From positions 5,350,368 through 5,414,367 of the forward strand of contig OZ025879.1 of assembly GCA_964019415.1 (NCBI GenBank): a stretch of DNA of 64,000 bases, in the 5' to 3' direction. The position numbers were made by a program, and so were the translations under genes. The notes below the pieces were generated by a model. The model was not told where the DNA came from and did no database searches. It saw nothing but the letters and a program-made list of their open reading frames with translations. The DNA is from Ianthella basta (lineage: Eukaryota > Porifera > Demospongiae > Verongiida > Ianthellidae). This document shows, piece by piece, positions 29,936 to 53,845 of this stretch; within the stretch, counting starts at the first letter, position 1; each line of letters opens with the position of its first letter.

Positions 29936-31291
29936 CTAAATGCCATGCCATCTGCTTTGCAGACACCTTACTGCCTCCAACTGGTGTGTCAGTAGTCATA
30001 ACTGGCACTGACACTGCTGTTGTGTCTTGGAATGCACAGCAGTCCAGAATGTGTGATGTTGTGGTAGGGAGCTACAGTGTGAGGTACCAGCTAGCTAATG
30101 ACACATGTAGTCCTCCCATCACAGTGTATTCATCCAGTACCAGTGTTACACTGAACAGTTTAGTACCTAATGCAGCATACAGTGTATCAGTGGCTACCAT
30201 TGCCTCGGGTTTAGGAGGCATGAGTGCATTCTCTGCAACAACCCCATTCACTGTGACTTCAACTGCACCACCTCCTGGTAAGTCCCTTTGATGTAACCTG
30301 TCTATTTGCTGCAGTGCATCACATTCCTTCTTGTGGTACAATATCATGTTGAGTAGTCCTAGATATGCCTTCAGTCATCTCACTGATCATGAGAACACAG
30401 GATATATGTAATGCCATTAGCAGAATCATATATAATGAAATACAAAATTAATTCTGATTCATTTTACCAACTCACCTTTAGTGTAAACTGGTTTAATGTA
30501 TGCATTTAACATGCATGTGAATTAGTATGTCATGGGGATATTATCCATCAACTCTATGGTATTAATTTTTGCATTATTTCGATAGTTATGGAATACCAAT
30601 GATAAGCTAATATCAAGCTTAAGGCTGTAGTCTACATTCTCCTGTCCTGTACCATGCATGTGTACAGAACACTTACAATAAACTATGCTTTCCCTCCATC
30701 TTGCACTTAGCAAGCTGTGATTGTGTAAGTGGTACTGTTGGTGCAACCATGGGAGGATTCATTGGAGGTGTCCTGCTGACAGCAGCCATTGGTGGCACTA
30801 TTGCTGGAGCTGTGATGTATAAAGTGAAAAGAGAACTGTCAGCTTCAGCTAGGTTAATGTTGCACACACACGTACATACACACATGCACACACACACACA
30901 CACGCATATATCAAGGCCATGCAAATATAAGTTGTTTAATCTACCATGTTCCGCATATAATTATACAGAATATAAATATGTACATACAATCATGTTATTC
31001 CACACCACTGCATGTCATACCATGATTTGGTCATACAACTGTTCCCCTATCGCTATACATGGCAGCTCAGCAACACTCTAGCTTTGTTCATAGCATTTCT
31101 ATAATACACTTGCATCAGTAAAGTGTGCTTGTGGCAAGTGATCAGCATTCCGTTTTCTGTGTAAACACAGCAGCAATCCTGACAAAGTGTATGAAGACCC
31201 CCAGCTCCAGGACAACCCAGCTTACGGGACAACTAGTGCAACCACTGCAAATGAGAAGGAAGAAGAGACGTATGAAACCTGTTTTCAGTAA
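24397..31291 (+). CDS. G4: short two-FN3 receptor gene, intact (alpha type)
   Basis: Exons are 24397-24451 (signal peptide), 24610-24642 (linker), 29538-29831 (FN3-B), 29963-30277 (FN3-C), 30711-30852 (transmembrane) and 31171-31291 (tail). All junctions are GT-AG with matching phases and the joined frame is 960 nt, 319 residues, without a stop. Predicted layout: signal peptide 1-18, FN3 at about 30-127 and 128-232, membrane exon 233-280, tail 280-319. Ig, Ig-like and FN3-A exons are absent. The 4.9-kb second intron is homologous to the G6 and G8 introns up to about 28200, then switches to the sequence found before FN3-B in G1, so a deletion likely removed the three exons. It is probably a surface protein with a tyrosine-containing tail. 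Ligand and function are unknown. Confidence 0.75.
24610..24642 (+). CDS. G4 exon 2: linker
   Basis: The 33-nt phase 1-1 exon reads DQGLVEAQNAQ between TTTGTAG and CAAG|GTGAGA. Confidence 0.85.
24643..28514 (+). other. G4 second intron, 5' part
   Basis: No exon is supported. The sequence is homologous through most of its length to the second introns of G6 and G8 (for example GTTAGAGGCC/GGAAGGAGGTC near 28155 and 60110). A GT repeat lies at 27658-27702, at the same place as the one in G8 at 59627-59692. Homology ends near 28200, where G8 enters its Ig exon. Confidence 0.6.
27658..27702. repeat. Short (GT)n tract in the G4 intron
   Basis: GT dinucleotides with a few substitutions, flanked by GAAGTTTACAATGAA and a segment (TATTAAAAGCT) also found beside the G8 GT tract. 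Confidence 0.9.
28515..28740 (+). other. Duplicated segment upstream of G4 FN3-B; possible extra exon
   Basis: This is the paralog of 3835-4060. The open frame reads ENSCAFANISTGLGARIAG and continues to a CTCAG|GTAATACC donor-like site. There is no strong acceptor, and including it is not needed for an intact G4 frame. Confidence 0.35.
29225..29330. repeat. Fragment of a dispersed repeat with palindromic core
   Basis: A string of GGCTC.AATAGA.GC motifs and the palindrome GAGGCCCGGGCCTC at 29302-29315 is absent from the paralogous G1 intron. It looks like an end fragment of a DNA element. No boundaries were found. Confidence 0.35.
29538..29831 (+). CDS. G4 exon: FN3-B domain
   Basis: The 294-nt open phase 1-1 exon carries IELNWLPPLHPNGAICYEIE and LPNEFLTYNVRVAAVNTQG. 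The AB-loop variant is GEATGS. An extra cysteine (AICYE, normally AIHYE or AIRYE) is unique to G4. Confidence 0.88.
29884..29936. repeat. (TA)n tract between G4 FN3-B and FN3-C
   Basis: About 50 bp of TA dinucleotides occupies the short intron. The same intron in other units lacks it. Confidence 0.9.
29963..30277 (+). CDS. G4 exon: FN3-C domain
   Basis: The 315-nt open exon has AVVSWNAQQSRMCD, then the loop LANDTCSPP with a second cysteine, and LNSLVPNAAYSVSVATI. The ISSCS-type pair could form a disulfide. Confidence 0.88.
30711..30852 (+). CDS. G4 exon: transmembrane segment
   Basis: The exon encodes GTVGATMGGFIGGVLLTAAI then GGTIAGAVMYKVKRELSASA. The alpha-type AVMYKVK juxtamembrane and the AG|GTTAAT donor are identical to G1. 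Confidence 0.88.
30862..30905. repeat. Short CA-rich tract in the G4 intron
   Basis: This is the short counterpart of the large CA repeats in the same intron position in G1, G2 and G5. Confidence 0.85.
31171..31291 (+). CDS. G4 last exon: cytoplasmic tail
   Basis: The exon reads S-S-N-P-D-K-VYEDPQLQDNPAYG, then NEKEEETYETCFQ and TAA. All three tyrosine motifs are intact. Confidence 0.88.
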
Positions 31292-33150
31292 CTGTTATGA
31301 CAGGGAGATTTTTGTGTGTAAGCTAGATTTACCATACATTGCATGGTTGCTAAGTTTGTATAGTTAGTAGAATTGATTGTGATTTCCCTTCCTCACCTGT
31401 TCGCTTGGATCTTGACTTGTATTAGATTACTAACAGTTTTCATACACCTTTGTGGGCACCCACGCAGTACAATTGCATGCAAGGGGTGATAAGTTGACAT
31501 TCTGGAATGTACAGGTTCGCAACATGCATAAATACATTTCATATAGCTAATTTGTCCTAGAGTGCTCTCAATCAAGACCTCCTTCTGTACACATGCTGGT
31601 GTACGTATATCATATCCACTCATAAGAAAGGCCTAGCTTGTAAGTGTATAATTGTACCTCCTATATCAGACTGTTCAGAATTATCAACACAATATAAAAT
31701 ACGGCTATTTGTACCATGCAGTGCAACAGTCATCATGTGCATGCGCATTCTGTCTTGACTAGGCAAGGGCACGCCCCTTTACCAATTTCTTACACTCTCG
31801 GTGTCTTGCTGTGCGTGAGTGCAGGTGTTGCATAGGAACTCAACTAGTTCGACCAGAGTCCAAGTATTACTGACATTAACCATGCAAATCTAAAGGTACT
31901 ATGCACTTAATTAACTTGCTTATCAAATGTTGCACTATTGGATTGATCTGGCAGTGTTAGGTACCAACTACCTAATTTGGAGCCTATTGAAAATGAATGA
32001 AACTAAAGTAATAATTATTGTATTAGCATATTCGTTGCACAAAATAATAATTTTAGTTATGTGGCAAGTGCAATGGTACACATGGTGAACAGTGAGTGAA
32101 TGTTTATATGCAGTGCACTAGTACATGGTATAGGATGTGTATGACAGACTAGCTATATATAAGGTTCCTGTATTCTCTTGTGTACATTAGTGTGGAGACA
32201 AGTTTAAGTAATGTGGGTGGGTGGGTGTGTGGATGGCAGAAGTCTTAGCTTTCATTTGGTACTAGGAACCATTTACATTATTATGCATAGCATATTTTTG
32301 AGCATTTGCATGCAAGCACCCTGGAGAGAAGGGGGCAGCAATAGATTAATCCACCTACCACTCACCTTTTATGACATGCGTGAAGATAAATGTGCACCAA
32401 ATGATAGCTTTTCATTCTACAATCAATATTATAGATCACATTGTATTGCAGAATCTGAAAGAGTTAATGAATACTGGCCCAGATCCAGAGGAAGCACTTT
32501 AAAGGTGGTCAGGCAACGGCTAAACAAAAGTTGCAATATAATTATGCTGTCTCTGAGGGAATCACACAAAGGCAAAAAATGATGAAATATTGAAAAAGAT
32601 CGAAGTTTGGCTAGAAGTTGTATTGGTTATATTATGTAAAAATCTGGTCAGGCCATAGTTGATCCTGACAGGCCCCATTGCTAATATTTTTGCTGTGACT
32701 ATCCTTCTGAAGCTACATTCCATTTTGCGGACCATCACAGATTGCTATTATAACTACTCTACAATAGTTCAACAGCCTAACTACAATACACTAAAGATGC
32801 TGCTAGCACGGGAAGGATAGCAAGTATGTAAGCTTCTCATACATTCTCTCCCGATCGCTCTTGATCTAGGCACCTGGATAGTATCAGTATGGTCAGCACA
32901 AATCTACAGTGGGCATCACAGCCATTCATTTATTCTCTTTGTCTCCTCTCATTTCCTTCCCATCCAGCCCCTCTCTCCTGAAGCCTCCCACCCTACATGA
33001 GAAATTAACTTATTCCACTGGATGGCGTAGACCAATCCAGCCACCTTCATAGCTACCTACCAAGTGGCTACAGTACTAGCTAGCACAGCTCCTCGTGTAT
33101 TAGCTAAACCAGGCATAAATATTTATGTCCGGACTAGGTAGCCCAGAAAA
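31292..33150 (+). other. Spacer between G4 and G5, including G5 pseudo-5' region
   Basis: Blocks match the G1-G2 spacer in order (31292-32400) and then the second intron of G2 (32650-33140). No signal peptide or linker exon was found here, although the surrounding segments are present. The open frame at 32211-32582 has no recognisable domain. Confidence 0.5.
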
Positions 33151-33462
33151 CTACAAGTGGTCTACAAATGGGACATCAGTCAGTACTGGGGCAGGAGAGA
33201 TGAATGTGATGACAATGGAAAGAGGTGAGTAAGATCTGCTTGCACTTATGGTTTCATACATAACTGTGCATCTGCATATGAGCGACCTGAGATGATCCCA
33301 CTGAACCACAATTGGCATCACTTAAATGCCACTGTGTGATAATGTGTGGTAATAACTCTGATAATTACGAAGTATCTCAATTCAGTCACAGTAATATTAT
33401 GAAAGTGATCAGCTTAACTCCATTGCTTGTGTGGTTGCCACCATGCGCTTGCATCCCCCCAG

Positions 33463-33756
33463 CCCCCTCCCCACCACGCATGCTGACCATGACTGGTGAA
33501 TCAACTGGGAGTACCATTGAACTGAACTGGCTCCCCCCACTCCACCCTAATGGAGCCATCCACTATGAGATTGAGTATGAACCAGCAATGACACCTGGAG
33601 ACCCAATGAATGTACGAAACAGCAGCAGCCCTTACTTCACTCTGACACTGCCCAACGAGTTCCTGACCTACAATGTCAGAGTAGCAACTGTCAACACACA
33701 AGGGCGGGCACAAAGCAGTGTTCTTGCAGTGTGTCCTGGGATGAACCGACAAAGTG
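33463..33756 (+). CDS. G5 exon: FN3-B domain
   Basis: The exon is 294 nt, open, with normal CCCCAG acceptor and AGTG|GTACGT donor. The loop variant is GESTGS; MNVRNSSSPYF differs from the VNAGSSSSPYF of most units. Confidence 0.85.
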
Positions 33757-33846
33757 GTACGTATCACTGTATGTACTCAATTGAGTGACTTGTACATGAA
33801 CTCTATAGTATTCCTGATCTGAAGGCCATGCTATCTTCTCTTACAG

Positions 33847-34155
33847 ACCTTCAGCCTCCAACTGGTGTCAGTAGACATTATTGGCACTGACATTGCCGTT
33901 GTTTCTTGGAATGCACAGCAGTCCAGAATGTGTGATGTTGTGGTAGGGAGCTACAGTGTGAGGTACCAGCTAACTAATGACACTGGTATCCTCCCATCAC
34001 AGTGTATACATCCAGTATCAGTGTTACACTGTATGGTTTAGTACCTAATGCGGAGTACAGTGTATCAGTGGCTACCATTACCTTGGGCGGAAGCATGAGT
34101 GCATTCCCTGCAACAACCCCATTTACTGTTACTGCAATTGCAGCACCACCTCCTA
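33847..34155 (+). pseudogene. G5 exon: FN3-C domain with paired frameshifts
   Basis: From the acceptor frame, translation reads DLQPPTGVSRHYWH then TGA. The middle of the domain is recognisable only in another frame. A net loss of three bases from the two indels brings the distal part back in frame. Confidence 0.75.
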
Positions 34156-34704
34156 GTAAGTCCCTTTCAATGTAGCCTGTCTACTTGTAGCAGCTGTATT
34201 GTGTGCTTCCTATCTGTACATGTTGAGTAGTCATGCTTCACAGGAGAGCCACGAGCTACTTTCTGTTTAATTGTCTGCATTACACCTCAGCCGTGTCAAT
34301 GTCCAGTTCGCAATTGTATATAGTTCCGCTGTCATCTAACGAATGTCAAAACAGTGCATAGGCTTTCTGGTGCTAAATCACCCACTAGAGTTTGCGCCAG
34401 CAAATGCTCTGACCAACCATAGGCCACTTTGTCAGACAGTGGTATGAAATGATTGGTTATGCGATACATTATGCTCAGACATAATTATGATAATAATTGT
34501 GTCTGAATACGTATACAGCAATTTGTATAATTACATGATATTATGAATGTCATGAATTTTAACTCTTGCCAATGCTATGGTCCACTCTCTGAAATTTACT
34601 TGCAATCAACTTTTTCTTTCCCATCCATACTGTACATGCTGAACTGTGCCTGTTCTTTTTATGCAGAACAAACTACTTTCCCTCCATCTCCCCCCCACAC
34701 TTAG

Positions 34705-34840
34705 CAAGCTGTGTAAGTGGTACTGTTGGTGCAGCCATTGGAGGATTCATTGGAGGTGTTCTGCTGACAGCAGCTATTGGTAGTAGTGTTGCTGGAGCTG
34801 TGTTGCATAGAGTTAAAAGAGAACTTCCAGCTCCAGCTAG
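34705..34840 (+). CDS. G5 exon: transmembrane segment
   Basis: The 136-nt exon is open and ends AG|GTGTGTT. It reads GTVGAAIGGFIGGVLLTAAI then GSSVAGAVLHRVKRELPAPA. It is two codons shorter than most at its 5' end. Confidence 0.82.
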
Positions 34841-34856
34841 GTGTGTTAAATTAATG

Positions 34857-34972
<116 letters not shown>

Positions 34973-35562
34973 GCGCACACACATGTATGTGCACTCACAA
35001 ACAATACACATGCCCCTGCAGTATCATGCATGGTATAATTTTTCCATTTCATGACATTGTCTTATGACAATGGCTATTTGAGTGCTTAAAATACTATGAG
35101 TTGTACGCTTGGCCTCTTTTATTGCTAATATAGCCAGGCTGACAGTGTATGTTATACATACAACGATAATATCAATTTTCCTGCCGGCAAGTACACTGAG
35201 TTAATATTTTGCAAAATTGCATTGTTTGAACATTTTCTGGAGGAGATGTCTTGAGTCTATATATTAACATAGACATGTTCCACATGTACTCTGATTATAG
35301 TTCCACACTACTGTCTTATTCATACCATGATGTGGTATGTAGAGGCTCATGCTATGAGACGCAGTAAGAAAATTAACTTGAGAGTTGCTGACAAAGACCT
35401 TTGCGGTCAAAATGTCATACAACTGTTTCTCCTATTGCTATATGTGACAGCTCAACAACTCTCAAGTTCTATTTATGCCATATTATACACATGCATCCCA
35501 AAGTATGCTTTGCAAGTGATCAACTTTATTATAGCATTCTCCATTTTCTGTGCATCAAACAG

Positions 35563-35686
35563 AAAGCCTGCTGCTGCCAAAGTGTATGAAGACCCCCAGC
35601 TCCAGGACAACCCAGCTTATGGGACAGCTAGTGCAACCACTCCAAATGAGAAGGGAGAAGAGACGTATGAAACTTGTTTTCAGTAA
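35563..35686 (+). CDS. G5 last exon: cytoplasmic tail
   Basis: The exon reads R-KPAAAKVYEDPQLQDNPAY, then PNEKGEETYETCFQ and TAA. It is intact and nearly identical to G6. Confidence 0.85.
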
Positions 35687-37090
35687 TGTTTCTGACAGAG
35701 ACAAAGTTTGTATGTAAACTAGTTTTACCATGGTTACATCAGGTTCTGCTTTTGTATAGTTAGTTGAGTTGACTGTGATTTCCCTTCCTCACCTGTTCTC
35801 TTGGATCATGACTTGTATTAGATTATTCACAATTTTCACACCTTAGCAGGCACCTACACAGCATAGGAAACAGCAGCAGAATGTGTAAAATGCATTGTGT
35901 TAACTTAGCATAATCATAGCACGGTAATTAATGAACGTTCATGCTGATGGATCAAGATGGTCTATGTGCCATGCTTACACAAACGCAAGACAACATTGTG
36001 AACTATTGGTAGGAATAAGCGAGAGGGGAAATGGCAGCACATGAACTGGACCAGAGCTGGTGACCTCCTGACCTATACCCGGCCTTTTAATAGCTGAAAC
36101 ACTGGTTATTGCCAACAGCCATTGACCCTTTGGGACACAGACCATTTCTACTAGCGGTTTGAATATTGGCATTAATTAGTCAGTGCCCATATGAGAGTTT
36201 CAAATGAGGCTCTGGATAGAACCAGCCCACATCGGTACTTAGGGGTTGTGGGAATGGATCAATTGCTGTTTACATACGGGATTGGAGTCCTATTGTTATA
36301 AAAGTTTTATCTGTCACGTAGTTTGTTGGACATTTGGTGGCTGACAATTAAGTAGACTTCATCAGTCAATGCCATGCAAAGAAGCATACATACACTGTTT
36401 ACACTATGTAGGATTGATGTGGCATGATTGATATCAGTCTGGTGATGAGAACTATGTATGAACAATACACCACTAGCACTGGCTGCACAGTGCTATCTCA
36501 TCATTCACTTATTGCTGCAACTGCATTTTATCACTCACCCTCAATGTCATGGGTGAGGAAACATTGCACCGATTGATTGGTTTCTATTCCGCATTTTAAT
36601 AATTAATGGCAACTGTGACAGAACGACAGTGGTGTACCAGCGAGATCACTTACGGAAATGAAGGTAACTCAATTGCTATGAAACTGTGTCAGAATGGTAT
36701 TGGTTTGAAACATGGGCACAAAGCAATTTCAGTGTGTGTATGTGATGGATACAAATAGAATCACCTTAAGGACATCTATAATGGGCTACACTGAGTCTCA
36801 TAGCTGTACCAGTGTCTAGTGGGTAAACAGCATGATGCATATGGCTGCTTGGACTCTCCCTTCCCATGGCGCGACGTGTACGTACGTGATATTGTTATTG
36901 TAAATGTTTCCTATTTTGCCCACAAATACATATGCATGGCTTCCAGTTAATAAATGCTATAGCTAATTGGTACTAATTTTCCTATCTTAACCACAACTGA
37001 AGGCTCTGCGCTCTACTCACAGCCGGTTTGATGTGACTACAGTGATATATATACAGTTCCCTTGGAACCTGGGTATTTATGATCGCTACA
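35687..37090 (+). promoter_or_regulatory. G5-G6 spacer and conserved 5' flank of G6
   Basis: The first 800 bases match the spacer after G2. From about 36640 the sequence matches the upstream blocks of G4 and G8, including GAGATCACTTACGGAAATGA and the CACAACTGAAGGCTCTGCGC block shortly before the ATG. These blocks are the best promoter candidates in the window. No TATA box was placed with confidence. Confidence 0.55.
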
Positions 37091-49236
<12,146 letters not shown>

Positions 49237-50412
49237 TATTTCTGACAGACAAAGTTTGTGTGTAAACTAGTTTTACCATGGCTACATCAGTTCTACTTTT
49301 TTTAGTAGAATTAATCATGAGTTGATTATGATTACCCTTCCTCACCTGTTCTCTTGGATTATGACTTGTATTAGATTTCTCACAGTTTTAGCACCTTAGC
49401 AGTCACCCAATTTCTGTATTGCACTCATGGCCCAGCGTATATGTATAACTCTTTCATTAACCTCTTCAAAGTTATTGACCTACATAATATTTATGTGTAT
49501 ACGTACATAGGCACATCAGTAGCACCAGCAAGGACATGCAATGTGCGAAATGCACTGTGCTGAGTTAGCATACTTATAGAATAGTAATTAATGAACATTC
49601 CTGCTCATGTTAAAGGTCTATGTACCCTATGCATGGTTACACAAACAAAAGCCAACATTGTAAATTACACATGGTAGGAGATTAGAGGGGGTGGTTGTCT
49701 GAGATGAGTTTGGTTGTACATGTCATTGAAGAACACGCCGACGGATCTGGAGAGGGAGGAGAGTGCCATGGCCAGATAATATGTTGTAGCTATTCTGTAC
49801 GTTGCCAAGAATGAGCGAGGTTGATGCTATTTTTCTTAACATTGCTTCCCTTGAGCTCGGACATACAGAATACAAGCATATGGTGCTTGTATAACGCTCT
49901 TTCCTGTATACTGTGCAGTGCTAGCATGCAATGCGCTTATCTCATATGTATATATACATAATTATATAGAAAGTGCTTATTATCTCATATATATATAGAG
50001 AGAGAGAGAGAAAACATTTAATCCTAATAAGCAAAATAATGATACAATATTCCAATCATTAGGGTCAGCTGATCAATAATTATAATAAACTGTACATTCA
50101 TTCACAGTTTTTCGAAGTGAATTTGGGTTTACCATAGTTAAATGTTAAATTTCCTTCATCTCATGGTGATCCTTCACACCAAAATTATAATTATTATTGT
50201 CGTCTGATGGTTCCGTCAGGTTGACATCAGCAACAGTGCATGAAATTGATTAAAGATTCTACAGAGAGATCCTGATGAGTCTGAGAGCTAGGTGAGACAT
50301 GTTTTGACCACCATTCTAAAAGGTGAGCTTTTATGAATTTCTTTACACATACAGTCATAATTAACCACGGCAAACACAGACAGCACTATAGTGCAGTAGT
50401 ACAAAGCAGCCA
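49237..50412 (+). other. 3' flank of G6
   Basis: The first 160 bases match the 3' flanks of G2 and G5. The remainder is AT-rich with short TA and GA runs near 49947-50015. No gene is seen. Confidence 0.5.
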
Positions 50413-51235
50413 TCAGACTGGACACAACATTGGTGGAGAGGACGGGATGGTCACATGTGTTGGTTGTTGTGACGTGATAACTTGTGAGCTGAGTGACAGG
50501 AAGGGAATGTGCAGCAAGACAATGAAACTACCAAGGAGCACTACTTCCAGTGTGTTAGGCAGTGCAGAGCAGTACGGGCAAACATAAGAGTACACCGCAT
50601 AGTACACCACCAGCAGACATAGTGGGGGGATCCTGGGAAGAGGGAGAAGAAGGGGAGAGGGAAGGGAGACAGTTGTTCCAGGAAGAGGAGTAATGATGAA
50701 TGTGTGTATCAGAGGTGGAAGGGTGCAGATTCTGACTAACAACTGTGCACATGCAAAGTGCATTAACAAAGTATGCATGCGATTGTATGACAGTAAAGTA
50801 GGACAGATAAGCACAGTTCTGAAGTACACATACATGACAAGATGGCAATATAGGCAAGCTTACCACCTTCCCAGGAAAGGCTTCAATCACCATGACAACA
50901 AAGAATCTTATTGCTAGCTCAAGGCAGTACCAACATTTGTAATTCTTTTCATACCCAAGAGTCGCTGCCTTCCACAGCCACACCACATTCACAGAAACCT
51001 GAAACAAATTAGTGAAACCCATGCATAGGGGTAAGGGTCAAAGTTCAGAGGGCAAAGTTGAACCAAGAGGGACCACTTCACTATCACTGACCTTTTTGCA
51101 AGATGTGTAATAGATCAGCGGTGTAAAAGTGGCTACCATACATAGCAGTAGACAGAAAGTGGCCCACTGAGCAAGTGGTATGTACCCTCCAGTGAAGCAC
51201 TTGACAGTTCCATCAGCAAACCAGACGTGCAGTAG
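50413..51235 (-). pseudogene. C-terminal fragment of an unrelated multi-pass membrane protein gene
   Basis: Minus-strand exons: about 51235-51092, reading WFADGTVKCFTGGYIPLAQW and two hydrophobic stretches to CKK|GTCAGT; 50998-50864 (45 codons) reading VSVNVVWLWKAATLGYEKNY, CWYCLELAIRFFVVMVIEAF; and 50632 or 50742 down to 50413, reading LCLLVVYYAVYSYVCPYCSA and TLEVVLLGSFIVLLHIPFL before TGA. The order DGT-V-K..G..IP, then YK...W..ELA.RF, then PY....N.LE resembles the C-terminal membrane region of large invertebrate EGF-repeat surface proteins; this is recalled family resemblance, not a search result. The phase between the last two exons fits only with the upstream acceptor at 50742. No 5' exons were found before the CA repeat and G7, so it is likely a fragment. 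Confidence 0.55.
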
Positions 51236-51291
51236 ATATTCAGTAAGTTACATAGTCACTTTATTATGTACACTTATTCCTCTCTCACTTG

Positions 51292-51566
<275 letters not shown>

Positions 51567-52040
51567 TCTAATCTATTCTGGCACTGTAAGAATTGCTAAT
51601 AGAGCAAATTGTGTGACACAAAGACTTCATGCATGATTCAAAATCTGGAACAGGATTGTGTGTGCATATGCGTGTGCTTGCGATTGCGTGTGTGCATAGG
51701 TACATGTGTTACTGCATAATTATTATGATTATATATTGTCAAAACCTGGATCAGTTCCAGTATTATAATACTATATTACCTAGAAACCAGTGTCAACTAA
51801 ACTACTTACACTTGGTGCACAAGCAGTACTGCCTTAGGCTGAAATTGCATTAAAGCAGAGGATTAGCATGTCCTAGAGTATCAGTGAGACAGATGCCTGT
51901 TTGTCACTTTGCTACTTGTACTATACTAACTAAATGTGGAAAGTAATGGTTTTAATCACCCATGCCCACTCCAGTTGAACAGCAAAATCAAGTAGAAGGT
52001 TATTTTATTGGAGTGTACGTGTTTCTGTCACTTACTGCAG
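51567..52040 (+). other. Sequence upstream of G7 FN3-A
   Basis: No signal peptide or linker exon is present. The last 80 bases resemble the intron before FN3-A in G2 (GTGTTTCTGTCACTTACTGCAG). Confidence 0.45.
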
Positions 52041-52345
52041 TGAGCACCACCAGGCAGACACCCCCTTCCATCATACAAGGAGCTACCTCAACCACAATAG
52101 TGAGTGTCTCCTGTTCCCAAGTGTCACGTGCCATAGGTTACTATGTGAGCTATCAGAGACAGGACCTTGGAACTCCCCCAGTGGTGACTCCAAAGTATGA
52201 GAGGATTGTGGGAGGGGACAACACTAATGTCACACTGAGTGGTCAGGAACCAGGAACCACCTACAGGATCAGAGTGTGGTCTACAGATGGGACATCAGTC
52301 AGTAGTGAGGCAAGAAAGATGGATGTGACAACATGGAAAGTAGTG
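52041..52345 (+). pseudogene. G7 FN3-A
   Basis: The acceptor CTGCAG and YYVSYQRQDLGTPPVV are normal. Trp-to-Cys at the B strand, VTPKYERIVGGDNTNV and LSGQEPGTTYRIRVW distinguish it. The one-base loss before TGGAAAGTAGTGAG breaks the phase. Confidence 0.75.
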
Positions 52346-52426
52346 AGTTATTTCTGCACTACTTCCTAGTAAGTATCTTTTGATGTAACCAGTCTATAGC
52401 TATTGACTGACTATTGAATTCCTCCG

Positions 52427-52699
52427 ACACTGACACTGCTGTTGTGTATTGGAATGCACAGCAGTCCAGAATGTGTGATGTTGTGGTAGGGAACTACAGT
52501 GTAAGATACCAGCTAACTAATGACACTGGTAGCCCTCCCATCACAGTGTACACATCCAGTACCAGTGTTACACTGAATGGTTTAGTACCTAATGCGGAGT
52601 ACAGTGTATCAGTGGCTACCATCACCTTGGGTGGAGGAGGCATGAGTGCATTCTCTGCAACAACCACATTCACTGTGTCTGCAACTGTACCACTTCCTA
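52427..52699 (+). pseudogene. G7 FN3-C, 5' truncated
   Basis: Homology begins at DTDTAVVYWNAQQSRMCD, without the PPTGVSV start or its acceptor, and runs to the usual donor area. The loop reads LTNDTGSPP without a second cysteine. Confidence 0.75.
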
Positions 52700-53152
52700 G
52701 TAATAAGTCCCTTTTGATGTAACCTGTCTATTTACTGCAGCTGTATGGAATTCCTCCTTGTTGTACATTTGACTAGTCGTCCTACTTCTCACTATATTCA
52801 TGAGTACAAAGGATTTGTCTAATATGTCATCAGCACAATATGAACTCTGATTCAATATGCCGACTCACCTTTTAATTTGTGTTAACTGGTTTAGTGTATA
52901 TACACTGCAGCTAAACATGCCACTTGGTGTTAACATTCCATATGCATAAAATGCCAAAGGCTGTTTTACTGGTCAAGTAGTTAAATCAACAATTTGTATT
53001 TTTATGTATTGCATGCAGATAAAGTCATGGCATTAATGCTATGTTCTATACATCATCATCTCTTACCCACATTGTACTGTTCACTCCTTGTACTTTGCCT
53101 GTTTAGCGTACAGAACAATTAAACATTCCCTCCATCTCTCCCCAATACTTAG

Positions 53153-53220
53153 CAATCTCTGATTGTGTAAGTGATACTGTTGGTGCAACTATGGGAGGAT
53201 TCATTGGAGGTGTCCTGCAT
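53153..53220 (+). pseudogene. G7 transmembrane exon, half deleted
   Basis: After the CTTAG acceptor it reads SDTVGATMGGFIGGVLH and then a GTAAGT donor-like site. The second half of the helix and the basic stop-transfer are absent. Confidence 0.7.
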
Positions 53221-53339
53221 GTAAGTACAATAGTGGCATATGACATTGTATGTGCATCTACAGCATGTATTTCCACTTCCATGTTTTGGGAGTATAATTA
53301 ATGTACATTAACAACAATGCAGATGTATGTATGCACACA

Positions 53340-53520
53340 CTCAAGTATAATAAATACCATATATTACATTATACATTACATACATTGTATGTAATGTATA
53401 ATGTATTGCATGTATTGTATTGCATGTATATAATAATGTATTGCATGTATTGCATGTAATAATGTATTGTATTGCATGTATATAATAATGTATTGTAATG
53501 TATTGCATACATTATTTCCT
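53340..53520. repeat. AT-rich repeat with a 41-bp near-perfect palindrome
   Basis: Repeats of TGTATTGCATGTA / TAATAATGTA fill the stretch. At 53365-53405 two exact 20-bp inverted arms (TACATTATACATTACATACA) surround one base. It lies in the segment that replaced the end of the G7 transmembrane exon. Confidence 0.85.
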
Positions 53521-53633
53521 TTCATATTTGGAAGTAACACATCCGTACACAAGTGTATGGATAATACATAATACTATTTGCAGATTAATGACAGAGAACA
53601 TAGACAAGTCTATGCAGAAGTACATGCATGTAC

Positions 53634-53845
<212 letters not shown>

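Noticed and set aside
32211..32582. 123-codon open frame between G4 and G5
   Set aside because: No recognisable domain, low-complexity start, and the paralogous spacers do not keep the frame.
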